This document shows positions 53,956-63,150 of a stretch of 64,000 bases of DNA, piece by piece (the first letter of the stretch is position 1; each line of letters starts with the position of its first letter). Source of the stretch: an uncultured Geobacter sp. Its GTDB lineage: Bacteria; Desulfobacterota; Desulfuromonadia; Geobacterales; Geobacteraceae. A program made the translations under genes and the position numbers. The stretch covers positions 1 to 64,000 of the forward strand of contig CAIYDQ010000035.1 in assembly GCA_903925075.1 (NCBI GenBank), read 5' to 3'. A model generated the notes under the pieces. That model was not told the DNA's origin. It ran no database searches and saw nothing but the letters and a program-made list of their open reading frames with translations.

Positions 53956-54398
53956 GGGGTTCCTTAAGGCCTTTCGGCGCCGGGCGCGATCAAAGGCGGG
54001 GCGCACCATTTATAGCATCTCGCTTCGTTTTGGTCAAAAGGGAATTGGCATGGGGGTGGCAATGGACGTGGTGGGCGTGGTGGACGTGGTGGACAACTGG
54101 GGGCGGCGCCGGCGGCGGTGCTGTCGGGCAAAATGAAAGGCCCGCCAGTTATGGCGGGCCCTTTGCTGTTTATTGCTTGGCACCCTTTTCAAGGGTCGTT
54201 CCGGAGCTCTTTCTCCCCGGATCTGTTCCTGCTGTCACGTTGTGAGAATCCTTTGCGGTGGAGTATCTGTAATGCTGATTACCTCCTTTTCTCAGATTCT
54301 GTTTCGCTAGCTAGCTGTGTCGTAATATAGCTCCGCTAACGACCAATTAACAGTCTGTCGGAAAAAAATATTTCGGCGTATACTGCGTTGTTCCCCGG
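53956..54398. other. Intergenic region upstream of the helicase gene
   Basis: About 440 bases without a supported gene. From 54058 to 54104 a run of GGACGTGGTGGGCGTGGTGG-like 9-base units occurs; its translation is only repetitive Trp/Thr and is not believed. A hairpin (AAAGGCCCGCC at 54136-54146 with GGCGGGCCCTTT at 54153-54164) is probably a terminator for plus-strand transcription. The rest is AT-richer and shows nothing recognised. Confidence 0.5.
54136..54164 (+). terminator. Terminator-like hairpin
   Basis: The stem AAAGGCCCGCC/GGCGGGCC(C)TTT has one bulged C and a 6-base loop. No plus-strand gene ends nearby, so its purpose is unclear; it may belong to the minus-strand leader of the helicase gene. 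Confidence 0.5.
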
Positions 54399-56042
54399 CT
54401 AGAGCCGGAACTGGGCTACGATCCGCTTCAACTCCTCGGCCATGCCGGCCAGCTGCTGGGCGGCGCTAGCGGTCTCCTTGGCGCTTCCCGAGGTCTCCTG
54501 CACTACCTGGGTGATGCGATGCATGTTCTTGCTGATCTCGTTGGTAACCGAGGTCTGCTCCTTGGCGGCATAGGATATCTGGTCTATCTGGCTGGAAACG
54601 CCGGTCACCTGCTCCAGGATGTCTTCCAGGGCTCTCCCCGAACTCGCCGCATCGTCGGTGCCGTGCTGCACCTCCCGGACTCCCTCTTCCATGGCCGTTA
54701 CGGCGGAAATGGTCTCCTTCTGAATGCTCTTGATCATCTCGGAAATCTCGCGGGTGGCCTTGGTGGTCCGCTCCGCCAGTGCCCGCACCTCGTCGGCCAC
54801 CACGGCGAAGCCGCGCCCCTGCTCGCCGGCGCGGGCGGCCTCTATGGCAGCATTGAGCGCCAACAGGTTGGTCTGGTCGGCGATGTCCTCGATGGTGCCG
54901 ATGATCTGCCCGATCTGCTCGGAACGGGTGCCCAAGGCGGCTACCGTCCGGGCGCTCTCCTGCACCTTGCCGGCTATCCTCTGGATGCTGAGCACGGCGT
55001 TGCCGACCACCGCGGAGCCGTCCTTGGCGCTGCGCCCGGCCCGGTTGACGTTCTCCACCGCGTTGGCGCAGCTGCTGGCGATGGACGACGAGGTGGAGGC
55101 CATCTCCTCGCTGGCGATGGCGACCGAGCCGGACTCGAAGGCCACCTGCTCGGTGCCGGCGGCGATGCTTGCCGCGGTGTTGTTGAGATGGGTGGCTGCC
55201 GCCGCCACTTCCAGCGAGTTGCGCGTGATGTGCATCACGATCTCTTTCAGATTGTCCAGGAACTGATTGAAGGAGCGGGCCAGCGAGCCGGTCTCGTCCT
55301 CCCGCTCCACCAGCAGGCGCCGGGTCAGGTCGCCCTCGCCGCTCGCCATTTCCCGCAGGGTGCGGTCCACCCGGCCCAGGGTGCGGGTTATGCCACGGCT
55401 GACCGAGTAGGCAAGCAGCAGGCTCAACGCCGCCACCAGCAGGTTCAGCCCCAGGAACAGCCACCTCACCGCGTTCACGTCCTTTTGCACGTCGTCCACG
55501 TAAATGCCGCTGCCGACGACCCAGCCCCAGGGGACGAAGGTCTTCACGTAGGAGATCTTGGCGACCGGATCCTTCTCGCCCGGTTTGGGCCACAGGTAAT
55601 TGACGAAGCCGCCCCCCTTTTCCTTACAGATCTTGACGAATTCCTGGAAGATGTGGACGCCGTTGGGGTCCTTCAGGCCGGACAGGTCCTTGCCGTTCAA
55701 CTCGGGCTTGATCGGGTGCATGATGCAGACGGCGTCCAGGCCGTTAAGCCAGATGTACTCTTTTTGGTCGTAGCGAAGCTTGCCGATGCGCCTGGCGGCT
55801 TCCTGCTGGGCGACCTGCAGGGTGATCCTGCCGGCTTGGACTTCGGCATTCTGGTCATCGAGCAGGCTCACGGTCAGTTCCACGATGTGGCGGGTGGCGT
55901 CCTGCTTTTCCTTCATGATCTTCTCTTCCACCAGCGGGAGCACGAAACAGAACAAGCCAAGCATCATGATCGACACGCTCATGACCGTGATGAACATGAT
56001 CTTGGTTTGGATTCTCCAGTCCTTGAAGCGCCTAAACTGCAT
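54399..56042 (-). CDS. Methyl-accepting chemotaxis protein with Cache sensor
   Basis: This 547-residue chemoreceptor has membrane helix 1 (about 14-34), a periplasmic single Cache domain (about 35-188: LRYDQKEYIWLNGLDAVCIMHPIKPELNGKDLSG, then YVKTFVPWGWVVGSGIYVDDV, in parts), and membrane helix 2 (about 192-214). HAMP and the long signalling coiled coil follow, with the conserved tip IEDIADQTNLLALNAAIEAARAGEQGRGFAVVADEVRALAERT (parts). Cache domains of this type often bind small carboxylates. No CheB/CheR-binding pentapeptide is seen at the C-terminus. It stands alone. Confidence 0.93.
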   Translation of the reverse strand: MQFRRFKDWRIQTKIMFITVMSVSIMMLGLFCFVLPLVEEKIMKEKQDATRHIVELTVSLLDDQNAEVQAGRITLQVAQQEAARRIGKLRYDQKEYIWLNGLDAVCIMHPIKPELNGKDLSGLKDPNGVHIFQEFVKICKEKGGGFVNYLWPKPGEKDPVAKISYVKTFVPWGWVVGSGIYVDDVQKDVNAVRWLFLGLNLLVAALSLLLAYSVSRGITRTLGRVDRTLREMASGEGDLTRRLLVEREDETGSLARSFNQFLDNLKEIVMHITRNSLEVAAAATHLNNTAASIAAGTEQVAFESGSVAIASEEMASTSSSIASSCANAVENVNRAGRSAKDGSAVVGNAVLSIQRIAGKVQESARTVAALGTRSEQIGQIIGTIEDIADQTNLLALNAAIEAARAGEQGRGFAVVADEVRALAERTTKATREISEMIKSIQKETISAVTAMEEGVREVQHGTDDAASSGRALEDILEQVTGVSSQIDQISYAAKEQTSVTNEISKNMHRITQVVQETSGSAKETASAAQQLAGMAEELKRIVAQFRL

Positions 56043-56336
56043 AAATTTCTCCTTTGATCATGTTAAAAGCCAAGCGTGCATAGGTAGCACCGGTTCCGCG
56101 CGATGCTGCCGCGCAGGATGGCGGGTGTGCCGTCGATTCTGAGGTGGCAACCAAGAGAGATGCCGGGCCGGGTCTTTATGGGTGCGGAAGGGGAGGGGGC
56201 AACGTTTTCAACCATTGGTTGATATCGGGTTGCATGCGGGAAAACTTTAGCGGATTACGTCGATTTATGCACTGCGGCCGCGACTGCGGCTCGCAAGATG
56301 CGGGTCGCCGGCAAAAAACGGCCTCCGGGCCCGGTC
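56043..56336. other. Intergenic region between cbiO and the chemoreceptor gene
   Basis: About 290 bases. On the minus strand a short GGCC-CGGA-GGCC hairpin followed by TTTTTT (about 56315-56334) may terminate the cobalamin operon directly after cbiO. The remaining sequence shows no supported gene or promoter. Confidence 0.4.
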
Positions 56337-57176
56337 TTATCGGACCATCGCCTCCACGATTTCTCTCCTGGCTTCGCCGATGGTGAGCGGTATGCGGCGA
56401 AAGGGGAGACCTTCCTCGTGTTTCAGCTTGTAGATCAGTTCGGCTATGTGGGGCAGGCGCAACTTCACCTGCTGCAATTCCTCGGGGGCGGTGAAGACTT
56501 CCTCCGGCGTGCCGCCGCGGACCAGGGTGCCGCGGCTCAGGATGTGCAGCCGGTGCAGGAAGATCGGCACCAGGTCCACGCTGTGGGTCGCCATGACGAT
56601 GGTCACTCCCTGTTCCCGGTTCAGCCTGGTCAAGAGCTCCATCATCCGGTACTCCCCCATCGGGTCGAGGCCGGCGGTCGGCTCGTCCAGGAGCAGTATC
56701 TCGTGCCCCATGGCGAGCAGCCCGGCGATGCAGACCCGCTTCTTCTGTCCGTAGCTCAGGTTGTGGATCCCCTTGCCGGCGTAGGCCGCCATGTCGACGC
56801 TCGCCAGGGCGGACTCCACCCTCGCGCGTACCTCGGGCTCGGCGCACCCCATGTTGCGCGGGCCAAAGGCGGTGTCCTCGAAGACGGTGGCGGCGAAGAG
56901 CTGATCGTCCGGGTTTTGAAAGACCAGTCCCACCTTGCGGTAAATATCGCGCGGATGCAGGCTCAACACGTTGTCGCCGTCGAGCAGCACCTCGCCCCGG
57001 TACCCCTTGATCAGGCCGTCCATCGCCTTCAAGAGGGTGGTCTTGCCGGAACCGTTGGCGCCGAGGATGCCGGTGAACTCCCCCCTGGCCACGCGCAAAG
57101 AGATGTCGGCCAGGGCGATGGTGCCGTCGGGGTATTTGAAGCTTTCCAGCTGGACGGAGATCCTTGTCGAGTTCAC
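56337..57176 (-). CDS. cbiO: Cobalt ECF transporter ATPase CbiO
   Basis: This 279-residue ABC ATPase powers cobalt uptake with CbiM, CbiN and CbiQ. Walker A is GANGSGKTT (about 37-45), the signature is LSYGQKKRV, Walker B is ILLLDEPTAGLDPMGEY, and the switch His follows in MATHSVDL. A Q-loop lies in VFQNPDDQLF. It is the last gene of the operon, 17 bases after cbiQ. Confidence 0.93.
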   Translation of the reverse strand: MNSTRISVQLESFKYPDGTIALADISLRVARGEFTGILGANGSGKTTLLKAMDGLIKGYRGEVLLDGDNVLSLHPRDIYRKVGLVFQNPDDQLFAATVFEDTAFGPRNMGCAEPEVRARVESALASVDMAAYAGKGIHNLSYGQKKRVCIAGLLAMGHEILLLDEPTAGLDPMGEYRMMELLTRLNREQGVTIVMATHSVDLVPIFLHRLHILSRGTLVRGGTPEEVFTAPEELQQVKLRLPHIAELIYKLKHEEGLPFRRIPLTIGEARREIVEAMVR

Positions 57177-57193
57177 GGAGTTCCTTTGCCGCT

Positions 57194-57949
57194 TTAGATG
57201 GCCCTGAGCGCCGCCAGACAGACGACCAGCAACAGGGCAAGGGCGACCTCGGCAGCTTTGAAAGGTTTGTGCAGCAGCATCGGCATCTTGCCGTCATAGC
57301 CCCTTTGCACCATGGCGGTGGTGACGCTCTGGCTGTTGTCGAACGCCTTGATCACCAGCACGCCGGCCAGGGTGCCGAAGGAGCGGAGCCCGCGCCGGTA
57401 GCCGACGTATCCCAGACGGTTCCTCTGGGCGTTGTACACCACCTGGGCCTCCTCCAAGAGCAGGAACAGGTAGCGCCAGGCGAAAAGGGCCACGTCGATC
57501 AGCGTCTGCGGCACCCGCAGCCAGGAGAGGGCGGCCATCAACTGCGTGAAGGGGGTGGAGAAGCCGACCGCCGCCAGCAGGGAGACCCCGCCCAGGATGC
57601 GGCAGGCGATGCGCGCCCCCTCCAGCAGCCCGTCGCGCTGGCCGGTCAGCTCGAAACCGGCGAACTGCAGGGAAAAGAGCGGCTGGTGGCCGGCGAAGAA
57701 AAGCTTCAACAGCAAAACGGTGGCGGCGATGAACAGCGGTTCGGCGAAACGCAGGGCGAGGGTGCGCGCCGGCACGCCCAGGGCGCGGCAAAGGCCGAGG
57801 CTCAGGGCGCAGATCAGCAGGGGGAAGCCGGCGCCCGGGCAACTGATCACCATGGCCAAGAGCGCAGCCGCGCTCAAGAGCTTCACCCGCGGGTCGATGC
57901 GGCTCAGGCGATGGGAGGCGTCGAAGATCTGCGGCGTGAAATGGTGCAT
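57194..57949 (-). CDS. cbiQ: Cobalt ECF transporter transmembrane protein CbiQ
   Basis: This 251-residue T-component has about six membrane helices. The two short cytoplasmic coupling motifs of the family (Ala-Arg-Gly type) appear as NRLGYVGYRRGLRSFG and TAMVQRGYDGKMP. They join CbiM to the ATPase. The ATG at 57949 (MHHFTPQIFDASHRLSRIDPR) is chosen for its AAAGG ribosome binding site and family N-terminus. It lies 8 bases after cbiN. Confidence 0.92.
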   Translation of the reverse strand: MHHFTPQIFDASHRLSRIDPRVKLLSAAALLAMVISCPGAGFPLLICALSLGLCRALGVPARTLALRFAEPLFIAATVLLLKLFFAGHQPLFSLQFAGFELTGQRDGLLEGARIACRILGGVSLLAAVGFSTPFTQLMAALSWLRVPQTLIDVALFAWRYLFLLLEEAQVVYNAQRNRLGYVGYRRGLRSFGTLAGVLVIKAFDNSQSVTTAMVQRGYDGKMPMLLHKPFKAAEVALALLLVVCLAALRAI

Positions 57950-57957
57950 GGGAGCCT

Positions 57958-58242
57958 TTAGGGAGCTTTCTTGGTCAGCTCGCGCCAGTAATAGCCGGCG
58001 GCGAAGCCGCCGACGGCGCCGGCCACCAGGAAGACGAAGAGCAGCAGATCGCCGGAACCGGGGTCGATCAGCGGCGCCTTGACCTCGCGGCCGTGCTCCT
58101 TGGCGATCTTTTCCACCACCGCCTCGTCCACCCCGGTCCAGGGCTTGGGCGCCAGGGAGAAGAAGTAGACCCCGAAAAGCAGGGTAGGGAGGATGGTCGC
58201 ATGAATCAGCAATATTTGCCACTTCCTTTTGCGCTCAGGCAT
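57958..58242 (-). CDS. cbiN: CbiN-like small membrane component
   Basis: This 94-residue protein has two membrane helices (about 9-29 and 65-87) flanking an extracytoplasmic loop with a GSGD turn. The layout matches CbiN, which inserts cobalt into CbiM. Sequence similarity is modest, so the symbol rests on size, topology and position between cbiM and cbiQ. Its start overlaps the cbiM stop by 8 bases. Confidence 0.78.
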   Translation of the reverse strand: MPERKRKWQILLIHATILPTLLFGVYFFSLAPKPWTGVDEAVVEKIAKEHGREVKAPLIDPGSGDLLLFVFLVAGAVGGFAAGYYWRELTKKAP

Positions 58243-58978
58243 GGTCGGGGAGCTCCCTCTCGCGGATCACCCGCATCTTGACCAGCAGGTCTGGTCTTTT
58301 CCGGTAAAGCAGCGTCACCATGCCGGCGGTGATCACCCCTTCCAGGATGCCCAGCGGAAGTTGGGTCGGTATGAAGGCGACCATGATCCTCGCCGTCAGC
58401 GGCAAGAGCGGCGCCTCGCCGCGGATGCCGGCCGCCAGGATCAGCGAGGTCGCGGCGTAGGTGCCCCAGTCGGCGAGCACCCCGGCGATGAAGCCGGCAA
58501 CGGCGAGGCTTCCCCCCAGGGCGCGCACGCCGCGAAAGGCGAGCCAGCCGGCCAGCGAGCCGACCACGCCCATGGAAAAGACGTTGGCGCCCAGGGTCGA
58601 CAGCCCGCCGTGCGCCAGAAAAAGCGCCTGGATCAGCAGGGCGACCGCGGCGATCAGCACGCTGATCAGCGGTCCGACCAGCACCGCCGCCAGCCCGGTG
58701 CCGCAGGGGTGCGAGCAGGTGCCGGCGGTCGGCACCGGGATCGGCAGGCAGGAGATGATGAAGACCACGGCGGCCAAAAGGCCCACCAGCGGCTTCAGGG
58801 AGAGGTCCTCGCGGGCCAGGACGTTCAGGCGCTTCACCCCGAGGGCTACGAAAGGCGCCGCGGCCAGGTACCAAAAGAGCGCCCAGTTGAAGGGGAGCAG
58901 CCCCTCCGAGATGTGCATGGCGAAGGCCGGCGCGGCGACCGACAGGCAGGCCAATGTCAGCAACAGGAGCCGCGCCAT
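58235..58978 (-). CDS. cbiM: Cobalt ECF transporter substrate-binding protein CbiM
   Basis: This 247-residue S-component binds cobalt. A signal peptide ([20 protein letters not shown]) is followed directly by MHISEGLLP. After cleavage the mature N-terminus would be Met-His, the residues that coordinate the metal in the family. Later histidines occur in TAGTCSHPCGTGL and LFLAHGGLSTLGANVFSMG. About seven membrane helices. Its ATG shares one base with the stop of the ThiC-like gene. Confidence 0.93.
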   Translation of the reverse strand: MARLLLLTLACLSVAAPAFAMHISEGLLPFNWALFWYLAAAPFVALGVKRLNVLAREDLSLKPLVGLLAAVVFIISCLPIPVPTAGTCSHPCGTGLAAVLVGPLISVLIAAVALLIQALFLAHGGLSTLGANVFSMGVVGSLAGWLAFRGVRALGGSLAVAGFIAGVLADWGTYAATSLILAAGIRGEAPLLPLTARIMVAFIPTQLPLGILEGVITAGMVTLLYRKRPDLLVKMRVIRERELPDHA

Positions 58979-60285
58979 CAGATCTTGTCGCCCCGCAGGT
59001 CGCCGGCGAAGATCTTGGCGGCGCCCCTGGAGGCGCAGAAGTCGCCGCACATGGTGCAGGTCTTCTCGTCCTCGGGGGTGCGGCTCCCCCGGATGGCGGC
59101 GGCGTCCGCCGGATACAGGCAGAGCTCGAACTGCCGCTGCCAGTCGAGGTCCCGCCGGGCCTTGCTCATCTCCTTGTCCCGTTGCCGTCCCTTCTCCGGG
59201 TACTTGTTCATGTCGCCGATGTAGGCGGCGATCTTGGCGGCCTTCACCCCCATGCGCACGTCCTCTTCGTTGGGAAGCGCCAGGTGCTCGGCGGGGGTGA
59301 TGTAGCAGATCAGGTCCGCGCCGAAGCGCGAGGATTGGGCGGCGCCGATGGCGGCGGTGATGTGGTCGAAGCCGGGTGCCACGTCGGTGGTGATCGGGCC
59401 GAGCATATAGTAAGGGGCGCCGCCGCTCATCCTCTTTTGCAGCTTGATGTTCCCCTCGATCTCGTCCAGCGGCACGTGCCCCGGTCCCTCGACCAGCATC
59501 TGGCACCCCAGGTCGCGGCCGATCTCGGCGAGTTCGCAGTTGATCAGCAGTTCCTGGACCTGGGCGCGGTCGCTGGAGTCGTGGATCGCCCCGGCGCGCA
59601 GGCCGTTGCCGAGCGAGAGCACCACGTCGTAGCGCTTGAGGATCTCGACCACCCGGTCGAATTTTTCGTAGAGCGGGTTTTCGCGGCCGTTGGCGATCAT
59701 CCAGGCGGCCATGCTCACACCTCCCTTGGAGACCAGTCCGCCGTAGCGGTACCCCTGCTTGCGCAGGCGCTCCAGGGTGTAGAGGTTGATGCCGCAGTGC
59801 ACCGCCATGAAGGACATGCCGTCCGCGCACTGCCTCTCGATGATTTCGAAGAGCAGCTCGTCGTCGAGTTTGTTCGGGTCGCCGTACTTGCGCGCCGCCT
59901 CGCAAAACGCCTGGTAGAGCGGGACGTTGCCGACCGGCAGATCGACCGCGCCGATCACCTCGCGCCGCACCCGGTCCAGGTCGCCACCCACCGAGAGTTC
60001 CATCAAGGTGTCGGCCCCGGACTCGGCCGCAGCCAGCGCCTTGCGCACCTCGCCCGCGTAGTCGACGATGTCCGAGGAGGTGCCGATGGAGGCGTTGACC
60101 TTGGTCCTCATTCCCTCGCCGATGCCGGCCACCCGCGGCTTGCTGATCCGGCTCCAGGGGATGACGATGCGCCCTTCGGCCACCTTCTCCCGCACGTATT
60201 CCGGCGTGACCCCCTCGTCAGCCGCCACCGTTGCCATCTGCGGGGTTACCACCCCTGCGCGCGCCATTTCGATCTGAGTTTTCAT
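58978..60285 (-). CDS. bzaF: 5-hydroxybenzimidazole synthase BzaF (ThiC paralogue)
   Basis: This 435-residue radical SAM enzyme belongs to the ThiC family but sits inside a cobalamin operon between cobB and cbiM. By knowledge of Geobacter and Desulfuromonas relatives, such a copy converts aminoimidazole ribotide to 5-hydroxybenzimidazole, the anaerobic precursor of the B12 lower ligand. It lacks the N-terminal extension of plant and many bacterial ThiC. The cluster motif near the C-terminus is C410-T-M-C413-G-D-F-C417. Other family blocks are [26 protein letters not shown] (parts), [16 protein letters not shown] and [17 protein letters not shown]. Sequence alone does not exclude true ThiC function. 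It overlaps cobB by 4 bases. Confidence 0.8.
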   Translation of the reverse strand: MKTQIEMARAGVVTPQMATVAADEGVTPEYVREKVAEGRIVIPWSRISKPRVAGIGEGMRTKVNASIGTSSDIVDYAGEVRKALAAAESGADTLMELSVGGDLDRVRREVIGAVDLPVGNVPLYQAFCEAARKYGDPNKLDDELLFEIIERQCADGMSFMAVHCGINLYTLERLRKQGYRYGGLVSKGGVSMAAWMIANGRENPLYEKFDRVVEILKRYDVVLSLGNGLRAGAIHDSSDRAQVQELLINCELAEIGRDLGCQMLVEGPGHVPLDEIEGNIKLQKRMSGGAPYYMLGPITTDVAPGFDHITAAIGAAQSSRFGADLICYITPAEHLALPNEEDVRMGVKAAKIAAYIGDMNKYPEKGRQRDKEMSKARRDLDWQRQFELCLYPADAAAIRGSRTPEDEKTCTMCGDFCASRGAAKIFAGDLRGDKI

Positions 60286-61766
60286 GTGAGACTCCTTGTC
60301 CGGTATGCCCTGCAGTGTCCCACAAAGCTCTCGGCGATGCCGGCTGAGCTGCCGAAGTGAAGATGAATGTAGGAAGCGAGGCAGTTTTTATAGCGATAGC
60401 CTTCCTGCCCCAGCGGCGAATTTTTTCTGCTGACCCGGTAAAGCCGCTCCACCCCGTCCGGCATCTCGTCCATCTCCGAATAGTGGAATTCGTGCCCGCG
60501 GGCGAGCGTCCCCGGTCCGCCGATGACGCTCTCTCCCAGCAGCTCCACCTCGCGGTAACCGAGCGCCTTGCGGCGCGGCAACATGCGGGTCGCGACCGGG
60601 AAGATGCCGACGAAGCTGTGGAGTGCGCCCTCGGACGCCACCCCTCGGGTGAGATAGATGAAGCCGCCGCATTCGGCGTAGACCGGCATGCCCGCCTCGA
60701 TCGCCAAGCGCAGTTCCTCTTTGAGCGGCCGGTTGGCGGCCAGTTTCTCGGCGAAGAGCTCCGGGTAGCCGCCGGGGAGGTAGACGCCGGAGACCGCCTC
60801 GGGGAGCGCGCGCTCCTCCAGCGGCGAGAAGTAGCAGAGCTCGGCGCCGCTCTCCTTCAACAGCCGCAGGTTGTCGTGGTAGGCAAAGCAAAAGGCGGCG
60901 TCGCGCGCCACCGCGATGCGCACCGGCTGGTCGGACAGGTCGGACAGGTCGGACAGGTCGGACAGGTCGGACAGGTCGGACTGGTCGGACTGGTCGGACT
61001 GGTCGGACTGGTCGGACTGGTCGGACTGGTCGGACTGGTCGGACTGGTCGGACTGGTCCAGGGCGAGAATGGCGTCCAGGTCCAGGTGCCGGTCGATCAC
61101 CCGGGCGAGATGCGCCAGGAACTCGGCCGAGAGCGGGTTCTCCTCGGCGGTCAATAGACCCAGGTGGCGGGAGGGGATGGCCAGCGCCGGGTCGCGCGGT
61201 AGGCAACCGAGCACCGCTACCTCCGGCAAAGAGGCGGCCATGGCCTCGCGCAAGATGCTTTCGTGATTGGCGCTGGCCACGTTGTTGAAAATCACCCCGG
61301 CGAGCCTCAGCTCCGGGTCGAAGCCGGCGAAGCCGCGCACCAGCGCGGCGGCGCTGCGCGCCTGGCTGCGCGCGTCCACCACCAGGACCACCGGGGCTTT
61401 GAGCCACTTGGCCACTTGGGCGCTGCTCCCCGCGTCGCTGGCCCCGTCGATGCCGTCAAATAACCCCATCACCCCTTCGATGACCGCGATATCCGTGCCT
61501 GCCGCGTGCCGGACGAAGCTTTCCCGCACGAAGGCCGCGCCGCACATCCAGCCGTCCAGATTGATGGAGGGAACGCCGGTCACCAGCCGATGGTAGCCCG
61601 GATCGATGAAGTCGGGACCGACCTTGAAGGGGGCGACGTTCAGCCCCCGCCTGGTCAGGGCGGCCATGATGCCGAGGGTCAGGGTGGTCTTCCCCGAGCC
61701 GCTTTGCGGCGCCGCAATGACGATGCGCCGCGCGGCAACCCCTTTGACCGGCTCAGCCGTTGGCAA
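60282..61766 (-). CDS. cobB: Cobyrinate a,c-diamide synthase (CobB/CbiA)
   Basis: This 494-residue enzyme amidates the a and c side chains of cobyrinate using ATP and glutamine. The N-terminal half has the P-loop [10 protein letters not shown] and [13 protein letters not shown]; the C-terminal class I glutaminase half has YLPGGYPEL and the nucleophile Cys in [11 protein letters not shown]. The two halves are joined by an unusual low-complexity insert of DQS and DLS triplets (about residues 236-279), coded by a 9-base minisatellite. Its length should not disturb the folded domains. It overlaps cobC by 14 bases and bzaF by 4. Confidence 0.94.
   Translation of the reverse strand: MPTAEPVKGVAARRIVIAAPQSGSGKTTLTLGIMAALTRRGLNVAPFKVGPDFIDPGYHRLVTGVPSINLDGWMCGAAFVRESFVRHAAGTDIAVIEGVMGLFDGIDGASDAGSSAQVAKWLKAPVVLVVDARSQARSAAALVRGFAGFDPELRLAGVIFNNVASANHESILREAMAASLPEVAVLGCLPRDPALAIPSRHLGLLTAEENPLSAEFLAHLARVIDRHLDLDAILALDQSDQSDQSDQSDQSDQSDQSDQSDQSDLSDLSDLSDLSDLSDQPVRIAVARDAAFCFAYHDNLRLLKESGAELCYFSPLEERALPEAVSGVYLPGGYPELFAEKLAANRPLKEELRLAIEAGMPVYAECGGFIYLTRGVASEGALHSFVGIFPVATRMLPRRKALGYREVELLGESVIGGPGTLARGHEFHYSEMDEMPDGVERLYRVSRKNSPLGQEGYRYKNCLASYIHLHFGSSAGIAESFVGHCRAYRTRSLT
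60930..61058. repeat. In-frame 9-base minisatellite inside cobB
   Basis: About fourteen tandem 9-base units occur, GGACAGGTC-type on the left (five) and GGACTGGTC-type on the right (nine). On the coding strand they read as DLS and DQS triplets, so unit number can change without shifting the frame. The units are identical within each block, a sign of recent expansion. The same GTCGGAC motif forms the palindrome at 1516-1541. Confidence 0.92.
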
Positions 61767-62352
61767 GCTGCACCACGGAGTTGCCGTCGGCGAAGTAGTC
61801 GATGACGTTCAGGCAGCAGTAACTCTGCTCGATGCCGAACATGGAGGCGAGCGGCGCGCCGATGGCGTCCATCAGGATGACCCGATTGACCCCGCCGTGC
61901 GCCACCACCAGGACTTCCTCGCCGCGGTGCCGCGCCACGATCTCCGAGATCGCCGGCAGCACCCGGGCCGCCAGGTCGGCCAGGCTCTCTCCCCCCGGCG
62001 CCCGAAAATTCACCAGGTCGGCCAGACGGGCCGCCCATTCCTCGGGCCGGTTCGCCTGGATCTCGGCCAGGGTCAGCCCCTGCCACGCCCCGCAGTTCAG
62101 CTCCCGCAGTTCGGGGACCTTGAGCGGCTCCACCCCCAGGTAGGGAGCGAGGATCTCGCCGCCGCGCACGGTGCGCGTCAGGTCGCTGGTATAGCAGGCG
62201 CCGATGGCGTCCGGGTCGAGACGAGGCTTCAACTGGTGGTATTGATCGACTCCCCGAGCCGTCAGCGCCACGTCGCGGTGGCCGTTGTAACGGTGGGCGC
62301 TCTCCACCTCGCCGTGGCGGATCAAATGAATGCGCGTTTTCTGCATGTTCAA
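61753..62352 (-). CDS. cobC: Alpha-ribazole-5-phosphate phosphatase-like (histidine phosphatase)
   Basis: This 199-residue histidine phosphatase has the catalytic RHG motif in [19 protein letters not shown], the second Arg in [15 protein letters not shown], the acid [11 protein letters not shown], and the second His in [11 protein letters not shown]. Position between cobS and cobB supports the role of removing phosphate from alpha-ribazole phosphate or the cobalamin phosphate in nucleotide-loop assembly. It lies 3 bases after cobS. Confidence 0.88.
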   Translation of the reverse strand: MNMQKTRIHLIRHGEVESAHRYNGHRDVALTARGVDQYHQLKPRLDPDAIGACYTSDLTRTVRGGEILAPYLGVEPLKVPELRELNCGAWQGLTLAEIQANRPEEWAARLADLVNFRAPGGESLADLAARVLPAISEIVARHRGEEVLVVAHGGVNRVILMDAIGAPLASMFGIEQSYCCLNVIDYFADGNSVVQLANG

Positions 62353-62355
62353 CTC

Positions 62356-63117
62356 CTAGGGCAATAACGCCTGCCAGCCGCGGCCGGTCAGCACCAGCAA
62401 CGCGAGCAGGCAGGCTATTTCGTTCAATTCGCTGGCGCAGCCGATCACGTCTCCCGTGATGCCGCCCAGCTTTTTTTGGGACCAGGACCTGACGCCCCAG
62501 GTGAGCAGGTAGAGAACCAGGGCGCAGTAAATGCCCTGCATGCGGAAAAGCCAGTAGGCCGCAGCCAGGGTGAAGGCGTAGGCGAGTACGAACTGTGTGA
62601 GCCCGGCGCCGCCGATGAAGGCGCAGCCCAGCCCGTCGTCTCTGGCCCTTTTGGCCCCCACGGTCATCTGCACCTGGGCGAAGCGCGCCGCCAGCGGGAA
62701 GAAGAGCAGCGCCGGGCGCTTGAACTGGAGCGGCACGGCAAGTAGCGCCTGGTATTTCAGCCCGAGCGCCAGCACCAGCGCGACCGCCCCCACCGCCCCC
62801 ACCCGGGAATCCTTCATCACCTCCAGGAAGCGCTCCCGCGAGCCGCGCGCGGCCAGGCCGTCGCAGACGTCGGAAAGCCCGTCCAGATGCAGGCCGCCGG
62901 TGACCACGCTCAAGAGCACGACCAGCAGCAGGTCGGCCACGGCGCGCGGCAGCAAAGGCGCCATCAGGAAGTCGCACCCGGCCAAAAGCGCCCCGATAGC
63001 GAGCCCAACCAGCGGGAAAAAGGCCATCGAGCGCCCCAAGTCCTGCTCCTCGCAGCGCAGCGCGAACGGCAGCGGGACGATGGTCAGGAACTGGAACGCG
63101 ATCAGGAAAAGTCTCAT
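62356..63117 (-). CDS. cobS: Adenosylcobinamide-GDP ribazoletransferase
   Basis: This 253-residue integral membrane enzyme joins alpha-ribazole to adenosylcobinamide-GDP. The substrate-binding acidic motif GGLHLDGLSDVCDGLAARGSRERFLEVMKDSRVGAVG (parts) is complete, and about six membrane helices follow. The N-terminus FQFLTIVPLP is typical. It starts 33 bases after the cobT stop. Confidence 0.93.
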   Translation of the reverse strand: MRLFLIAFQFLTIVPLPFALRCEEQDLGRSMAFFPLVGLAIGALLAGCDFLMAPLLPRAVADLLLVVLLSVVTGGLHLDGLSDVCDGLAARGSRERFLEVMKDSRVGAVGAVALVLALGLKYQALLAVPLQFKRPALLFFPLAARFAQVQMTVGAKRARDDGLGCAFIGGAGLTQFVLAYAFTLAAAYWLFRMQGIYCALVLYLLTWGVRSWSQKKLGGITGDVIGCASELNEIACLLALLVLTGRGWQALLP

Positions 63118-63150
63118 GCTGCGCCACCCCTCTGCGACGTTAGCGGCGCG

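Noticed and set aside
54030-54245. Plus-strand frame rich in Trp and Thr
   Set aside because: It is only the translation of a GGACGTGGTGG repeat and has no homology or ribosome binding site logic.
58978-60285. Thiamin operon with a TPP riboswitch
   Set aside because: The ThiC-like gene overlaps its neighbours on both sides, so there is no leader, and all neighbours are cobalamin or cobalt genes.
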